DNA of 64,000 bases from Nannobrachium achirus (GCA_963921795.1 OY997639.1:62233394-62297393), one strand, 5' to 3'; counted from the first letter of the stretch, positions 1-21,376 are shown. A program made the numbers and translations. Notes: generated from the letters alone by a model not told the origin.

Positions 1-139
1 GAGACACTGCGTTGAGTCAGTAATAATAACACAATAACAGTAATAATAACACAATAAACAGTTTTTTATAGTGCAGATAGAAAAGATGGATTGATACAGA
101 CAGACATTAAAGGAACTATCTTCAGGTCTATCAGTGAAC

Positions 140-1030
140 AGGAAATCACTCACCCGGATGCTCTGTTTATTTGTGTTGGGGACTTTAACAAAGCCAATCT
201 AAAGAAACTAAAGCAGCACGGTGGTGAAATAATTGACTTTATTGATGTATGCTGAGCCTTCAAACAAGTAGTGGACACCCCTAAGGCCGAGGGCCCTCTA
301 GGGATCCCAGGCCACATTCTCAAAGCATGTACAGCCTAGCTGGCGGGAGCTTTTGCGGATCCAAATTGACATCCCTGAATAAGTGGCAACCTGTCGCCCT
401 TATAGTATGCTTTGAGAGGCCGGTGAGAGATTATATCCTCGCTCCTCGCTACCTGCCTCGCTAGACACGATGGCACTTTGCATACCGTCAAAACAGGTCC
501 ACCAATGATGCAATTGCCATGGTTCTTCACACCACCCTCTCACCTGGATGACAAAAAGCGGAATAACATACAGTACACTCAGGGGCAGTATTCGTGTGTT
601 TGTGGACTACAGAGCTGAGCATTCGGCCCGGCCAGGCTCGACACAAAGCTCAGAGACCTCAGCTGATACCGACAAATGGCCTCCTCGATCTGCTTACTTA
701 CCTTGTAAGCAGCTGGTCACTTAACCTGGCGATCTTCTGAATGCCTGACTTGGGCTGGGGCTTGTTGGAGGCTGGGCTACTCCTGCCGTTGCGTCTCACC
801 AGGTACTGGACCTGTGCATTGCACCACTTGCTTTTCCGTCAAGCATTTTATTCTGGTCTGACCCTCGCACAGGTGACTTACTGTAGCCAGGGGTCATCAG
901 TCCCCGGCTTGAGTCTAGCTGTTGTGGTCCATGGATCAACCCTCAGTCTTGGATGAGCCTGTATGAAAAAATCCACTTCTTTACACCTCTAATTCTGTGA
1001 TGTGACAATAAAGCTGATTCTGATTGCATT
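140..1030 (+). mobile_element. Degenerate L2/Rex-like non-LTR retrotransposon
   Basis: HPDALFICVGDFNKANLK (about 162-216) resembles the endonuclease-domain GDFN block of fish LINEs. NRSTNDAIAMVLHTTLSHLD (about 494-553) resembles the reverse-transcriptase NRSTDDA...LHT block. The end, gacaataaagctgattctg (1002-1020), resembles fish L2-type tails. Frameshifted, rearranged and internally deleted, so non-functional. Confidence 0.6.
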
Positions 1031-1156
1031 AATTAAATATTTATTATAAAACCCACAGACAGATTTAACCACTTTAGTTTCAACCAGGCACCACTATTTT
1101 GAGCATGTCATTATAAACAAGCTTTTTCCAAAATCTTCAAACATTTATAAAAGAGT

Positions 1157-1231
1157 GAAAAATAGCCAATCTATAGTCAATCGATAAGGTCACAACGTGC
1201 GATGTCTTGTGAGCTTGTATATTGGCTAGAT
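1157..1231. repeat. Palindrome module copy 1 (degenerate)
   Basis: aatagccaatctatag ... ttgtgagcttgtatattggc. Arms imperfect. Confidence 0.5.
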
Positions 1232-1719
1232 TTGGTACTTTTGTGTGACAAGGTCATACTACAAAGTATAAATTAGGGCATTAAAAACATTAAACTATGA
1301 AATACGGTGAGTGATACAAAGTTTCTGTCCAACGATATTTGAGACTGCCATGTGAGTCCACAACACACAAGAACCCAACCTGCACCCATCAGAAAACCAG
1401 ACACAGGGAGAGGAGGAGAGATAGAGTAGTGAGGTGGGGAGGGGAGGGGAGGGGGAGATAAAGGATAGAAATAGGGAGATTACAGTTAATCCCTCATAAA
1501 ATGAGTGCATTTGTTTATGAAGCTTAAAAAATCTCCCATTTAGAATATGGAATAGTAATCCAGCTACAGAGATCATTTAATCAGCAGCCACATCCAGCAG
1601 AGCCACTCTCTCCCATCTCCCCCATCTTGTCCCTCCCATTAAAACCAGCAGCAGCAGGGACGTGCAGAGAATGAGAATGTTAGAGAGGCAGGGGCTGACA
1701 TTTCTAAAAGGGCCTTTTG

Positions 1720-1804
1720 GTGAAAATATCGAAAATTGCAGACCTCCATGCTCACAACGCGTCACGCTGCGACGCGTTGTGAGCTTAGAGGTTGGCTATT
1801 TTCG
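1720..1804. repeat. Palindrome module copy 2
   Basis: Core gctcacaacgcgtc / gacgcgttgtgagc is a perfect palindrome around a 7-base tip, with outer gaaaat...attttc arms. Confidence 0.7.
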
Positions 1805-1999
1805 GTGCTTGATACCACTCTGAACTAAGCATAATCAAGTGAACACTGGAGATGTGGCGTAATGGCATGGATTTCTAGAGAGGGCAATTATTTTAACATA
1901 GATGCTGCATTCAAGTTCAGGAGAGTTTGGACAAGGCAATTCTCTTGAATGCTGCCTTCAGGTATGGCATGGAAAGATTGCATTTGCATTTCTTTCACC

Positions 2000-2560
2000 A
2001 TAGTAAAAACTGCATTTATGGTCTGGAGAGGGCACTTTTTACAGACAGATAAAAGGGCAGGGGCTCAAGCCCCCTTTGATGTCTATGTGTGCACGTGCCT
2101 GAGCAGCAGCCCCTGTCCAGCCCCACTCCACCCCCCTGCATCCATCCATCTATCCTCTCCTCCATCCCATGCATTAGGTGGTGAGTCAAGTACCAGTTTA
2201 CTGCCTAATATTAACCCTCTCGCTACCCGCTGTGTCTTAATCCCCCGCCCCAGTGCACTAGAACTGGGTCGCCCCGCTCTGTCTTTAATAGTGACCCCTG
2301 CTTTAGCCTTTTCCCTCCCCGACACTCTGAAAGCGCACAATACCTTAAAAGGCAGCGCTAATCTGCCCTTAAGTGGGAGCTATGCCGGCATAATGCATCT
2401 TAAGCATGCTCGCCACCTAAGTCCTGTTAACTGTCTACTGTTCCAATTATACGGTGCGATAATCACAGTGTTTTAATCGAAAGTACGGACGGATATTTTC
2501 CTGATTGCTGCGTGGATGAGCATAAATGATGTAAGGCCCAGGAGCTTAGGGGAGATATAT
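2000..2560. other. No gene seen; non-repetitive stretch
   Basis: Balanced composition and no recognised repeat. The long + frame here (1949-2476) has no splice context or family resemblance. Could be a conserved non-coding element; comparison is needed to say. Confidence 0.3.
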
Positions 2561-2570
2561 GGGGAAAAAT

Positions 2571-2856
2571 CAAACCTTGGTTTGAAGTGGAGCGGTGAAT
2601 TTGAGCAGCTGTACCCTATTTGAGTGAGTGAGTGAAATGCCTAAACTGTAAACTGGGCCTGTGAGTGAGTGGTGAGTGTGCCTGGCCTGCACAAAACAGC
2701 GCCCCTCCTTTAACTAGTGTGTTGTGTGTGGCCACTCAAGGTATTGCCAGGCTACGGACACGGCCAGCCAGCCAGCCAGCCAGCCAGCCACCCAGCCACC
2801 CACCCACATACCCACGGACATACCTGTCTATTGGGAGCGCTTTCACCGCTCCAAAA
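2571..2856. mobile_element. Small TIR element, family copy 1
   Basis: The left end gaagtggagcggtgaatttg and the right end tttcaccgctccaaaa pair through ggagcggtga/tcaccgctcc. The same two ends bracket 25158-25724. The interior here includes a (CAGC)n run. Confidence 0.45.
2759..2812. repeat. (CAGC)n tetramer tract
   Basis: cagccagccagc... grading into cacccacccaca. Confidence 0.9.
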
Positions 2857-3876
2857 ACCACTGTGTCCTTTATTTGACGCGGTGACAGTGTTAACATCTT
2901 TACTTTTTCTTTTTTCATAAGGGTTAGGGACTTAGGGTCACAGCAGTTGTTTATGGGTGAAAGTGAGATTTGCCATTTAATCCAGTCATCCAAACACCAA
3001 TCCCCCCCTGGCCCCTGCGGCCTCCCACCCTTTGTTTAAAATGGGGCTACGAGGGTATCAGTCAGTCTAGTCTCTTGTGCCTATTAATGATCCTGGGACT
3101 TAATTTTGTCTGCTTTATTCTACGTTCTACCCTATCCTATTCTGTTGTACCCTACCCCACTAAATGACACCATACTGAACACCATTCTATTCTACTATTG
3201 TACTTGTAATTGTACTATTTTCTGCTATTTTCCAGGTTGCTTTCTGGTGAGGGGCACTTAGATGAAAGCGTGAAGCCAGAAAAATAAGGATAGAAAGCTT
3301 AATAGATTTTAATCCCTTGCCTCACTCAGGCATGCTTGTATTCCTTTCCTATCTTTGTCTCTCCCTCCCTCTCTCTCCCTCCCCCCCCCCCCCCTCTCTC
3401 TCTCTTTCTCTCTCTCTCTATTTTTTTTACCGTTTTCTATGTGAACTGGGCCAGTGAGTTTAAGTCAACACTTTCAAACCACACAGCTTAATTTATACAC
3501 CCAGAATCGTCGCCAAAACACCACAACATGAATCTAGGTGATAGAGCTCCCCCGACTCCAATCCACCCACCACCACCACACTTACACGCACGCACGCACG
3601 CACGCACGCACACACGCAAGCTCTTTTCTAATGTAACTTAACCACACGACTCCCAACTTTTGAGATTAACAGAACAGTAGCAGGTGTGGGATAACCTAAA
3701 CCTACAACCATGTTGTGAGCAATTTTCTAATGCAAAATATTATGAGTTGGTGATATTTGCACATTTTAACTCTAATAACTAATAACTCACAATGCAGAAA
3801 CTTGACCGTAGAGACAACTTCTCAACTTCACAACACAAATTCATCTTCTCTCCTTGAAAGACAGACAGAGACATGT

Positions 3877-3887
3877 ACACACACACA

Positions 3888-3960
<73 letters not shown>
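3877..3960. repeat. (CA)n microsatellite
   Basis: About 80 bp of CA repeats with one interruption. Nearby 3361-3420 is a C/CT homopolymer-type tract and 3581-3616 a (GCAC)n run. Confidence 0.95.
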
Positions 3961-3965
<5 letters not shown>

Positions 3966-4129
3966 AAAACTACAATATGACGTCGTTCAGAGTTTCGGGC
4001 GGCAGGTACCGTCATTAATTCGGCTGTTCGGTGCCACAGAGATTTTGTGACTCCCCGAACCGAACCGAAATTCTGCTCTAAAAGTGGAGTAGGCCCTTAG
4101 TCTTTTAGTTTCATCAGAGAGGTCATAAC

Positions 4130-4310
4130 ACAGGGTTGCCTGAGCTGCCCCTGAGTACATTTGGGCTCTTGTTCAAGAGCCCTTCAGCAGTACAGGTGGA
4201 CACCGTGGATGTGATAGCTGTCACGCCCAGTTGCTAGCTCACAACAGGAACTCTCCCTCCTGATGGCACAGAAGATCCAACCCGGCAATGAGCCTCTCTC
4301 TACCTTGTAT
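4130..4310. repeat. SINE-like degenerate repeat
   Basis: Contains gctcttgttcaagagccctt and tagctgtcacgcccagttgc, resembling the body of the 9838/34234 SINE family (ctcaagg...cttcg). No recognisable head. Weak call. Confidence 0.25.
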
Positions 4311-5690
4311 GAGAGTATTTTCTATCTGCTTTTCAACATGCTACACATTACACATTAATGCAAATTATTTTCCTTAACCTGAATGTAATTCATAGCATGA
4401 CCTGAATGTAATTCATTACATTCAGTTCAACCTGCCTCAGTATCATGGAGTAATTACCTTGTTCATTTCCCTTGTTCCTTCATGCAATGAGCAATGAATG
4501 GAAACTCAAATGCAAGCACATCTGAGGAGACGAAGGCACAAGGAAGCCCCTCGTGAAATGGATTTGAATTTGAATTTAAACACATGTTTTTTGATGGAAC
4601 CAGAGGCCTGCTTTCGTTCGTACCAGAACTCTTCAATGCCTTGTTGAAGCACTTCAGTGACCCTTTTACATGGTATGTAAGTGTAACAGTGTCATTTACT
4701 GTCACTTTATTGTGTATAATAATTAGTAATTACACAAAATGTGTCACTAAGTGGTTGCTGACTGTTCTCCAGGGTTGGTGTATTGTAGATTAATTATTGG
4801 CTAAGCTCCTTTACCCCTCCTCTTCCCCTATAAGATTCCTGATGCAACTACCTCTCCTCTTTTTACTTCCTTACTGGAGAGAGTTATGTCTTTTCTTAGT
4901 ATTTTCTTTTTTAATGAAGGTTCTGGCAACCTTTAAAGCACGTTGATAAGACAGAAGCAGGAATCACAGCATTGTAAATTCATTTTCTAATAAACATTCC
5001 TATTCAAAGATACATTATGCATGCTTTATTTTAAAATGTGCATTATGTCAACTTTATTGCACAGCAAATCAAGAGTAGGGTTGCCAAGAAATGTCCCCCA
5101 TAAAATGGGTGTTTGATATAAAAAGGTGTGATAACCCTTGCTGCTTTCTACTTCCCTACTGGATGCCAGGGCCGTGCAGAGAGCACTGAGGGGACAGGTG
5201 TTCAAACCTCTCAAAAGGGCACATCTGCTGCAAGTGGTCTTTTTGGAGGCGTCCCTCGTGCCATTTCACACCAGAAAGGTAGTACAGTGAACTTAGCATG
5301 CTTGCTGCCTGACTGTCTCAAATGAACTTGTTTGCAGCTGCATGGTTATTGAGGTGAGGTGCTTTAAATAGTTAAAGCACAATGAATAGTTCTCTCCCTA
5401 TGAAGAACATTCTTGGGGGGCCCGCAGTGAATCCTTGTACCCGGGGCCCAGAATTTGTTGCGACACCCACGCTCTCCATAGTCCTCCCTTTCTAATATTA
5501 GACTGCACAGGTTTATAAAACAGCACCATTGCTGTCAGTCACAGACCAGTTAACTGTCAGAGAGAACACCATAAAAAGCCATGTGCACAAGCACAGCGCT
5601 TCTATTTAGCCTTTTTCCTGGTGCGACCCCCACCTCCATGTTTCAAGATTCCTTCTCTTCATCTGTGTGTTTCTGATTCAAGCCAACCTT
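4311..5690. other. No gene seen
   Basis: AT-rich, no convincing exon. The segment ctgaatgtaattca repeats at 4379 and 4401. Short pieces resemble decayed repeats. Confidence 0.4.
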
Positions 5691-5882
5691 TATGTGTAAT
5701 GACCCCTTGACCAATGATCCGTCTCCCACCTTGTTTAACCTCCCGTCATACATCTCTTCCTGTCTCTCTCCCTCTTTAAGCCCAACTTTTTCCTTCTCTC
5801 ACCTTCCCACCCCAGCCCACACCAGTCTGTCTAATGTTCTCCCTCTCGGGGTCAGTTTCTCTCTCACACATAACCTCTCTCT

Positions 5883-6011
<129 letters not shown>

Positions 6012-6206
6012 CATGTCTCCTTCCCTCAGTCCCTCACTTTCTCCCAGCCCCCCTTACCATCCCTGTTGCTCTCTCTCTGACCATTCCTATGGTTTATCCC
6101 CTCTTCACTGATCTCCCTTCATCCCTCCAATCCTCATCTGTTCCTCACAGGGGCAAAAGAGAGAGAGAGAGAGGGAGCGCCACAGAGGAATAGCTCCACT
6201 GCCTGC

Positions 6207-6215
6207 CTGTGTGTG

Positions 6216-6252
<37 letters not shown>
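6207..6252. repeat. (GT)n microsatellite
   Basis: About 45 bp with one gcgt interruption. Confidence 0.9.
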
Positions 6253-6253
<1 letters not shown>

Positions 6254-6379
6254 AAACAGAAAAGTGAATGAACAAGAGAAAGTGTTGTACAAGAGGAGGT
6301 GAACTTTACAACAGTAGACACTGGCCTGCTGCTGAAGGAAGTAGTGAAAAGCTACACCACACAAGAGGACTTCCACACA

Positions 6380-7110
6380 TTGGTGAGTGAGTGTTGTAGA
6401 TGATATCTTTTATGTATATGACTATAATTGCTTTCAACATGTATGTGATGCTGCTTTTTCAGTTGGGACATGCTCACAATTGCAAGGTTTCAAGCCCCCA
6501 GAAATTACTTTCCACAATTTTGCTGGATTTAATATCAGAATGAATGAGGAATTTCTCATAGACGGATTCTTCAAAATGAATCATGATCATTCAATTCTCC
6601 GGTTCAACAACTTTTTAGAACATAAGATGAGGTATAATTAATTCAGTTGAAGAGCGCACACTTGTTAAAAAAAGATGCAAACTATCGGTCCATAAATCAG
6701 TTAATGAAGGTTACACATACCCTCAAAATAAATAATTCAACATGTTTTTTTTCCCGGCAATATAACTTTGTGAGGTGTCATGACACCCAGGAGAGAGAAG
6801 TGTACAACAACCCTCATTCATTTGACGTTTGCACTTGTGAATATGGAACATTGACATATAGTATGTTAACTTGACTTGGCTTAACTCTGAGGTGATGGAA
6901 TAATTCCTCTGACTCCACCTTGTTATATTTGTATGTAATGTGACACAGCAGAGGGATGTACAGTATGTGAATGATGAACCTTTGTCCAGGTTCTTCTGAT
7001 TCCTAATATTGTTGGACACCATCTGTTTGATGAAACAGAAATGTGTAAAATATTTGTTTAGCTTTAAGACAAAGGTCCAACAACCTACATTCATTTATTC
7101 CATGAAGGAT
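6380..7110. other. No gene seen
   Basis: AT-rich; open frames lack homology and splice context. Confidence 0.4.
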
Positions 7111-7239
7111 TTTATTTGGTGACTTTTTCCGTTCTACTTGGCGAAAGGAGGCAGGATATAAAACTTATTTGATACAGTGGATGAGGGCATTTGGTTCCAA
7201 ACCACAGCGACATATCCCGTCTTCCATTTCCACACAGTG

Positions 7240-7535
7240 CCACCTCCCGCAACCTCATCCTCACCCCTCCATCACCCCATCCCTTCTCTCTCTCATCTGC
7301 CCCCTCTCCCTCCTCCATCTGCCCCTCCCTTGTTTTCATCCCTCTGTCTCCCCCACCTCCCTCCTTTCCTCCCTCTTTCTCTCTCCGTCTCTTATCCAGA
7401 TGCAAAGAGCAGTCAGTAATCGGATGAGAGCAGATTTGATCCAAAAGGCCTCCCTTAAAATCTCAGCCACTCGGATTTAAATCTCACCACCACTCTCCAG
7501 CATCTCACTTCCCCGTACACACCTCCCCCACTCAC

Positions 7536-7575
<40 letters not shown>

Positions 7576-7645
7576 CTCTCTCGTCTCTCTCTCTCTCTCT
7601 GTGTCTCTCTCTCTCTCTCTGTGTCTCTCTCTCTCTCTCTCCCCC
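7240..7645. repeat. Pyrimidine-rich tract ending in (TC)n
   Basis: C/T-rich from 7240 to 7395, then (TC)n with tctgtg interruptions at 7541-7645. Low complexity; the open frames here are artefacts. Confidence 0.8.
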
Positions 7646-8152
7646 TCTCTCTGGCTGCGTTAATGTACCATCCAGCAGGCAGCCACTCCACCCCCCTACC
7701 CCCACCACGGGCAGGCATTTTAATCATACGACAAAGGCAGTCCCAGAGACAGAATGGCAGGAGTGCAACATCACTGTTTAAAACACAGCAACACTTTATA
7801 ATAACAATGATAATGTAGCCAATTGTAGTCAATTGATTTATGAATTAAGGTGAGTCACCAGAAAACTTATGGTGGTTGAGGAATATGTTACAGTCAGATT
7901 TCTCCATTTATACTTGTAAGTGATAGAACTTTATCCCATGTGTGTGAATCATGATTGGCTCATTGTGGAGAGTAGGACATCAATGGCCACCATGACCCCT
8001 GGGTGGCCTCATGGTTAGAGTTCCCATTTCAAAACAAAAGGTACCAACCAGGTTTGATCAATCTTCTATAAATTGTTATGGATAGGATTGTCAAAGAAAA
8101 AGTTTAGCCACTTTAACCTTATATACTGTACCAGTAAGACTCCCTAATCGGG

Positions 8153-8807
8153 AGATAAGCGACCGTAGGTCACTTATCTCCACAAATAGAGCAAAAATTT
8201 GTTTTTCCAAAATCTTCCTGAGCATGTTGATGACATGAGTGTAGACATACTGTGTAGTGATTTTCGTGATTTTCGGGCAAAATCTGAATCGGCCTCATGG
8301 TGGCGCTAGAGGGCCATGTGAGAAATGAGGGGTGGGGTCTCCGCGCCGCCAAGGCGGACGAATAGGTACCGGCCCCGGCTCTCCCGGTCGCTCCTAGCCC
8401 GAGTTACGGCATTTTATGTGAGCTGCAGTGGCAGGGGGTCCTCCACTGGGGGCGCCACCACTTTTGCATCCGTTCTGGAGCACCAGGAGTGGGTGGTCCC
8501 CGGGAATGCCCCGTGAGCAGCCCCGTTGGGGTGGTCATTTGGTAATTTTTGCACATGTGCTCATTTTTTACACTTGGGGGTCCCCGAGGGAGCTGGGGGT
8601 CCCTGGAGCTCCGGGGGTCCTTGGAGGTTGTAGTTTGGCAGGTAAGGAGTGTGTGTGCAAAATCTGGCATGGATCGGGGCAACGGTTGCGGAGATATGAG
8701 CAGGGCAAAAGTGTGACGTGTGACGTGTGTGACGGACGGACGGACGGACAGACAGACGGACACCTCGAGCAGCTTTCTGTAGTAAGTGCGACCTACGGTC
8801 GCAATTA
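8153..8807. mobile_element. Non-autonomous TIR element, ~0.65 kb
   Basis: The left end has gcgaccgtaggtcactta (8160-8177) and the right end taagtgcgacctacggtcgc (8783-8802), an imperfect inverted pair. The interior has a GC-rich patch (8336-8460), a ggggtcc-rich stretch (8576-8625) and a (GACG)n run (8730-8760). No transposase frame is visible. The palindrome copy at 8873 lies just outside. Confidence 0.5.
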
Positions 8808-8869
8808 GTTGACCTCTACAAGGCCCCCTACCTTTTGTCCCTCTACACCAAAAACAATCACTGAAACTA

Positions 8870-8924
8870 TGAGATCTACGAGCTCACAACATGTAGTGAA
8901 ATCTTGTGAGCTTCTATTTTTGCC
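8870..8924. repeat. Palindrome module copy 3
   Basis: gatctacgagctcacaac ... cttgtgagcttctatttttg; flanked by cctctacacc and cctcagaatag, the outer-unit motifs. Confidence 0.6.
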
Positions 8925-9663
8925 AAATGTTGACCTCAGAATAGGCAATTTACTCAACTGCATGCAGAATGTTGAGAAAGCAAAACTCTTTTTCCATGCT
9001 GGCTACTTTTAGGCCACATATCAGAAATCCAACTAAAAATGTGTCCAATCCAATCCAACTTTTTTATAGAGCACATTTAAAAACAGCAAAGTATTCACTA
9101 ATAAGTCATTCTTATCTAAAGGAATAGGGCCCAACAACGACTGCAAAATCAAAGTCTTTCTTCCACAGAATCCTTCCCTGAGTTCCCTCCTCCATCACAA
9201 AGCCTTCCACTCCTCTTCTTTTCAAACAAATTAGAGGCAAATACCCATGGTCATGAGTTTTGACTGGGACATTCAAATAGAGAGAGAGAGAGAGGGAGAG
9301 GGAGAAATAGATTGCTCCAGGGACACAAGGAAAATATTCCAACCTATCAGCTCTCAAGGTAAGATAAAGGAAATAGAATCATAGCAATTGATAGCAATCA
9401 GCCAATGCAAATATGTCACATTGTTCGAGCATAAAGATAATGTGCTATTGCGCCGGTTATTCATAATGCATTTCTTTGAACATGAAGTCATTCTGAAATA
9501 ATTCTGTTTAAAGTACCAATGTGTTTTCTTCCCTGAATCTGTTGTGTCATCAAAGTCAGTAATTGTTTCACAAAGTTGAGTATCTCTCACATTTTTGCTA
9601 GTGTACCTTGATTATGTTTGTCTAACTGTACTAATTTGCCAATTAACCACTTAAACCCCATAT

Positions 9664-9720
9664 AGTTGACCGGAGTTCCTCAGGGCTCGATACTAGGGTC
9701 TTTTCTGTTTTCTGTTATTG
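9664..9720 (+). mobile_element. LINE reverse-transcriptase scrap
   Basis: Reads TGVPQGSILGSFLFSVI, the conserved (G/V)PQGS(I/V)LGP block of non-LTR reverse transcriptases. Only about 57 bp is left. It sits between the TTAACCACTT-type flank and the palindrome at 9729. Confidence 0.6.
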
Positions 9721-9728
9721 TGAGGAAA

Positions 9729-9787
9729 GCTTTCGCTGAAAATAGCCGATCGACAAGCTTGTCGATCGGCTATTTTCCCGCGAAAGC
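9729..9787. repeat. Palindrome module copy 4 (loop-less)
   Basis: Nearly perfect: gaaaatagccgatcgacaag directly followed by cttgtcgatcggctattttc, extended by gctttcg / cgaaagc. Enclosed by ttaaccacttaaacccc (9642) and gggttttaagtggttac (9809). Confidence 0.8.
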
Positions 9788-9837
9788 ATTCCCCACAATA
9801 TGGATGCTGGGTTTTAAGTGGTTACGTGATTGTGAAG

Positions 9838-10060
9838 TGCATTACAATGTGCTTTACATTCACCCATTCACGCAGACAGCGGAGGGAACCGTTGTCACCT
9901 GCTCATTTGGGAGCAGTTACAGTAGGTGTTGAGTTCATTGTCACCTGCTCATTGGGAGCAGTTAGGGATTCAGTGTTTGCTCAAGGGCACTTGAGGCAGG
10001 GGGAGCCAGGAATCAAACAGAAGATGGCTGATGAGTCACTGCCACCCCTTGGGATCGCAT
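9838..10060. mobile_element. SINE body/tail, same family as 34234
   Basis: Shares gctttacattcacccattca, the gggagcagttaggg segment and ttgctcaagg with the SINE at 34234. The segment cacctgctcatt(t)gggagc occurs twice (about 9896 and 9942), an internal duplication. The tRNA head is mostly lost. Confidence 0.5.
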
Positions 10061-10094
10061 GCAGGGCATTTGCCATTTGTCACACTGTATGACC

Positions 10095-10851
10095 TTGTCC
10101 ATTAGGTGATTGGTTGTGTGTTAAACGTTGTTCGATTAATCTTGACATTACCAAATTCAATAGCCAAAGCCATCAACAGTAAGAGCTTGTTGGAGAGGTG
10201 ACAGGCACCGACAACTTGACTTGGGGGGGAAAACATGTGAATTTGACATCATTAAATAAAAGATGATAGTTTTGTATCAGTATAGTGATGCACTATAGAC
10301 TAATATACTTTGACAGGACATACTGAATTGCATTTACTATGTGTTTTCATTCAAACAACAAATGCTTTTTTTGTGTATACATGTGCATGTTAGCGAAGGT
10401 CTGCAAAGCAGCTGAGGACCAATTTGAATTGCAAAACAGAGCTTCGTTGAGAAGCAAAGATCAAAACTAGAGAGGGTACAAGTCTTCAGGTACATGCAAG
10501 TCCATAATATGTGGCGACGAGGCAACCAGTGATTTAACCTTTAAATATTGGGCATTAGTAATATTAGTAAGTACACAAACGTTACAAACAAACCAAAAAT
10601 ACAGGGTTCAGAGGGAGCCATAATGCTAAGACAACATAACTGTAATTTTGGAAGAAAATAAGTTGAATATTCCTGTATAACAGCAAGAGTTAAGAGGAAG
10701 GGTAGGAGGATAATCTTATTTTTTGTAATCGAGACTAGGGTAAATATTTTTGATAATAGAGTACAAATCACAAATTGGGACAAGTTAATGCAAAAAGTTC
10801 ATATTATATTTTGTCTTGGTAATTTGTCCTCCTCTCTCCACTTCATTTCAG
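10095..10851. other. gnb3 upstream sequence
   Basis: AT-rich; no TATA or CpG-rich promoter recognised. An upstream non-coding gnb3 exon could lie here or farther away. Confidence 0.35.
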
Positions 10852-10912
10852 GATCACCTTGCCTGCAATCTCTCCCTGTCTCCATTGGTGACAGTGCCTA
10901 ACGACCGCTACA

Positions 10913-19937
<9,025 letters not shown>

Positions 19938-20427
19938 GGACAGGTTCTCCACCAGCAGGCGGAGAAGATAGTTTGAGATGGGGAGGGTTGGTAGAGGGGT
20001 TTGTGGGGATGGGAGTTATAGAAGAGGGAAGAATTGGATTGGAGTAAGATGTTTTTGTTGTGCCAAGTCCTATTTCAAATGTGTGAGAAGGGTCATAATT
20101 CTACAAATCTCTCACACCTACTTCTCAAGTTATAGGGGGCAAATACCAGGCAGGGTTATCCTCTCTTTGTTGGTTGAAATCCAATCCAGTTGATTAAGAC
20201 ATGCATTTCGTGCAAGCCAGATGAGAACAGTTGCCAAATGGAAATGGTTGAGATTGGATGAGTTAAATATACATGTCCAGTTACAGAGAATTTAGGTTCA
20301 CACCAGTTGTGTTGTTACATTTCATATCAACCACAAGTTACACATCTGTTGAAATACATTTTATGGAACATTTTGTTTCCAACAGCGTTTTTCCCCTTAT
20401 GTTTTGGTAGATTTCCCTTGATAGTAT

Positions 20428-20814
20428 TATAGACCAGGGGTCTTCAACAGGGGGTCCAGGACCCCCAGAGTTACTACAGGGCCAACTCATGTGATAAGAA
20501 CTGTTTTCACATTAACCATTTGAACCATAGCATCCCTATTCTGAGGGGAACCGAAAATAGCCTATCTACGAGGCGCTGCGAGGTGTAGATCGGCTATTTC
20601 CGCAAAGAAGTTAGCTGTAGAGGCAAAAAGAGCAGACCAAGTACATGCCACTGATGATAGTGCTGTGAAACAAGTCTACGGAGCCATCTATGAAATCTCA
20701 TTAAAAAGTTTAATCTGCAACATAATGTTGTACAATATGTAGTGGGGGTCCCTTCATCTCTCTCTCAGCCAAGGGGTCCTTGGGCTTAAAAACGTTGAAG
20801 ACCCCTGTATAGAC
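20428..20814. mobile_element. hAT-like element in gnb3 3' UTR region
   Basis: Ends caggggtcttcaac (20435-20448) and gttgaagacccctg (20794-20807) are perfect inverse complements, flanked by tatagac on both sides (7-8 bp TSD). Carries a TTAACCATTTGAACC-type segment and a palindrome module (20552-20601). It lies after the gnb3 stop, upstream of the candidate poly(A) signal. Confidence 0.75.
20552..20601. repeat. Palindrome module copy 8
   Basis: gaaaatagcctatctacgag ... gtgtagatcggctatttcc; short tip. Preceded by ttaaccatttgaaccatagc. Confidence 0.65.
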
Positions 20815-21370
20815 CTTGTTTACTTTCTCTATACATTTTCTAAATTGCATTAGGATGGATTTAGTTTGCAGGTGTCTGTTAGTGCTCATGAGTTGTTTTT
20901 TTATATGTGGGTGTGTTTGATAGACCATGTTTACTATGAGTTGGGGTCTGATAATCTCTTTGCCTGCCACTAGCTAGTCATAAAAAGTGCTTTCAGTAAA
21001 CCGTTGGGATTGGCAGATGGGATAATCAAATGGATCTTAACGGTTCACTGATCACTTAAAAAAAGGTAAACCATCTTTCAGCAAGGAGACAACATGAGTG
21101 TACTGGTATGACTGTACATGGATGCTAATGGATACTGTGCACATAATGAGAAACATACTGTATACAAGTCTATGTCTCAGCTTACCTTTTCCTTTATGCA
21201 CAGAACCAGATCTACCTGAGTGATGGTTCATGTACATACACAAAGTAATCTGCTTAAAACGGTCATTCATTTCTATATTACACCAGCTCTTGCTAGATTT
21301 TGGACTGCCTTTCCAATATTGGATATACGCTGTGCATAGTAAAGCTATAGGACCTTTCTTAAGACTTTAT

Positions 21371-21376
21371 AATAAA
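21371..21376 (+). terminator. gnb3: Candidate gnb3 polyadenylation signal
   Basis: AATAAA about 1.43 kb after the gnb3 stop, followed by a mixed T/G-rich stretch. The implied 3' UTR contains the hAT-like element at 20435-20807. No other canonical signal seemed better placed, but no transcript evidence is available. Confidence 0.5.

Noticed and set aside
1949-2476. 175-codon open frame upstream of gnb3
   Set aside because: No family resemblance, no splice context and low-complexity Ser/Pro composition. Chance frame.
3757-4050. Open frames across (CA)n and (TG)n tracts here and at 5692, 12417, 33711, 41249, 46942, 49164, 60125
   Set aside because: A dinucleotide repeat is open in several frames; His-Thr or Cys-Val runs are artefacts.
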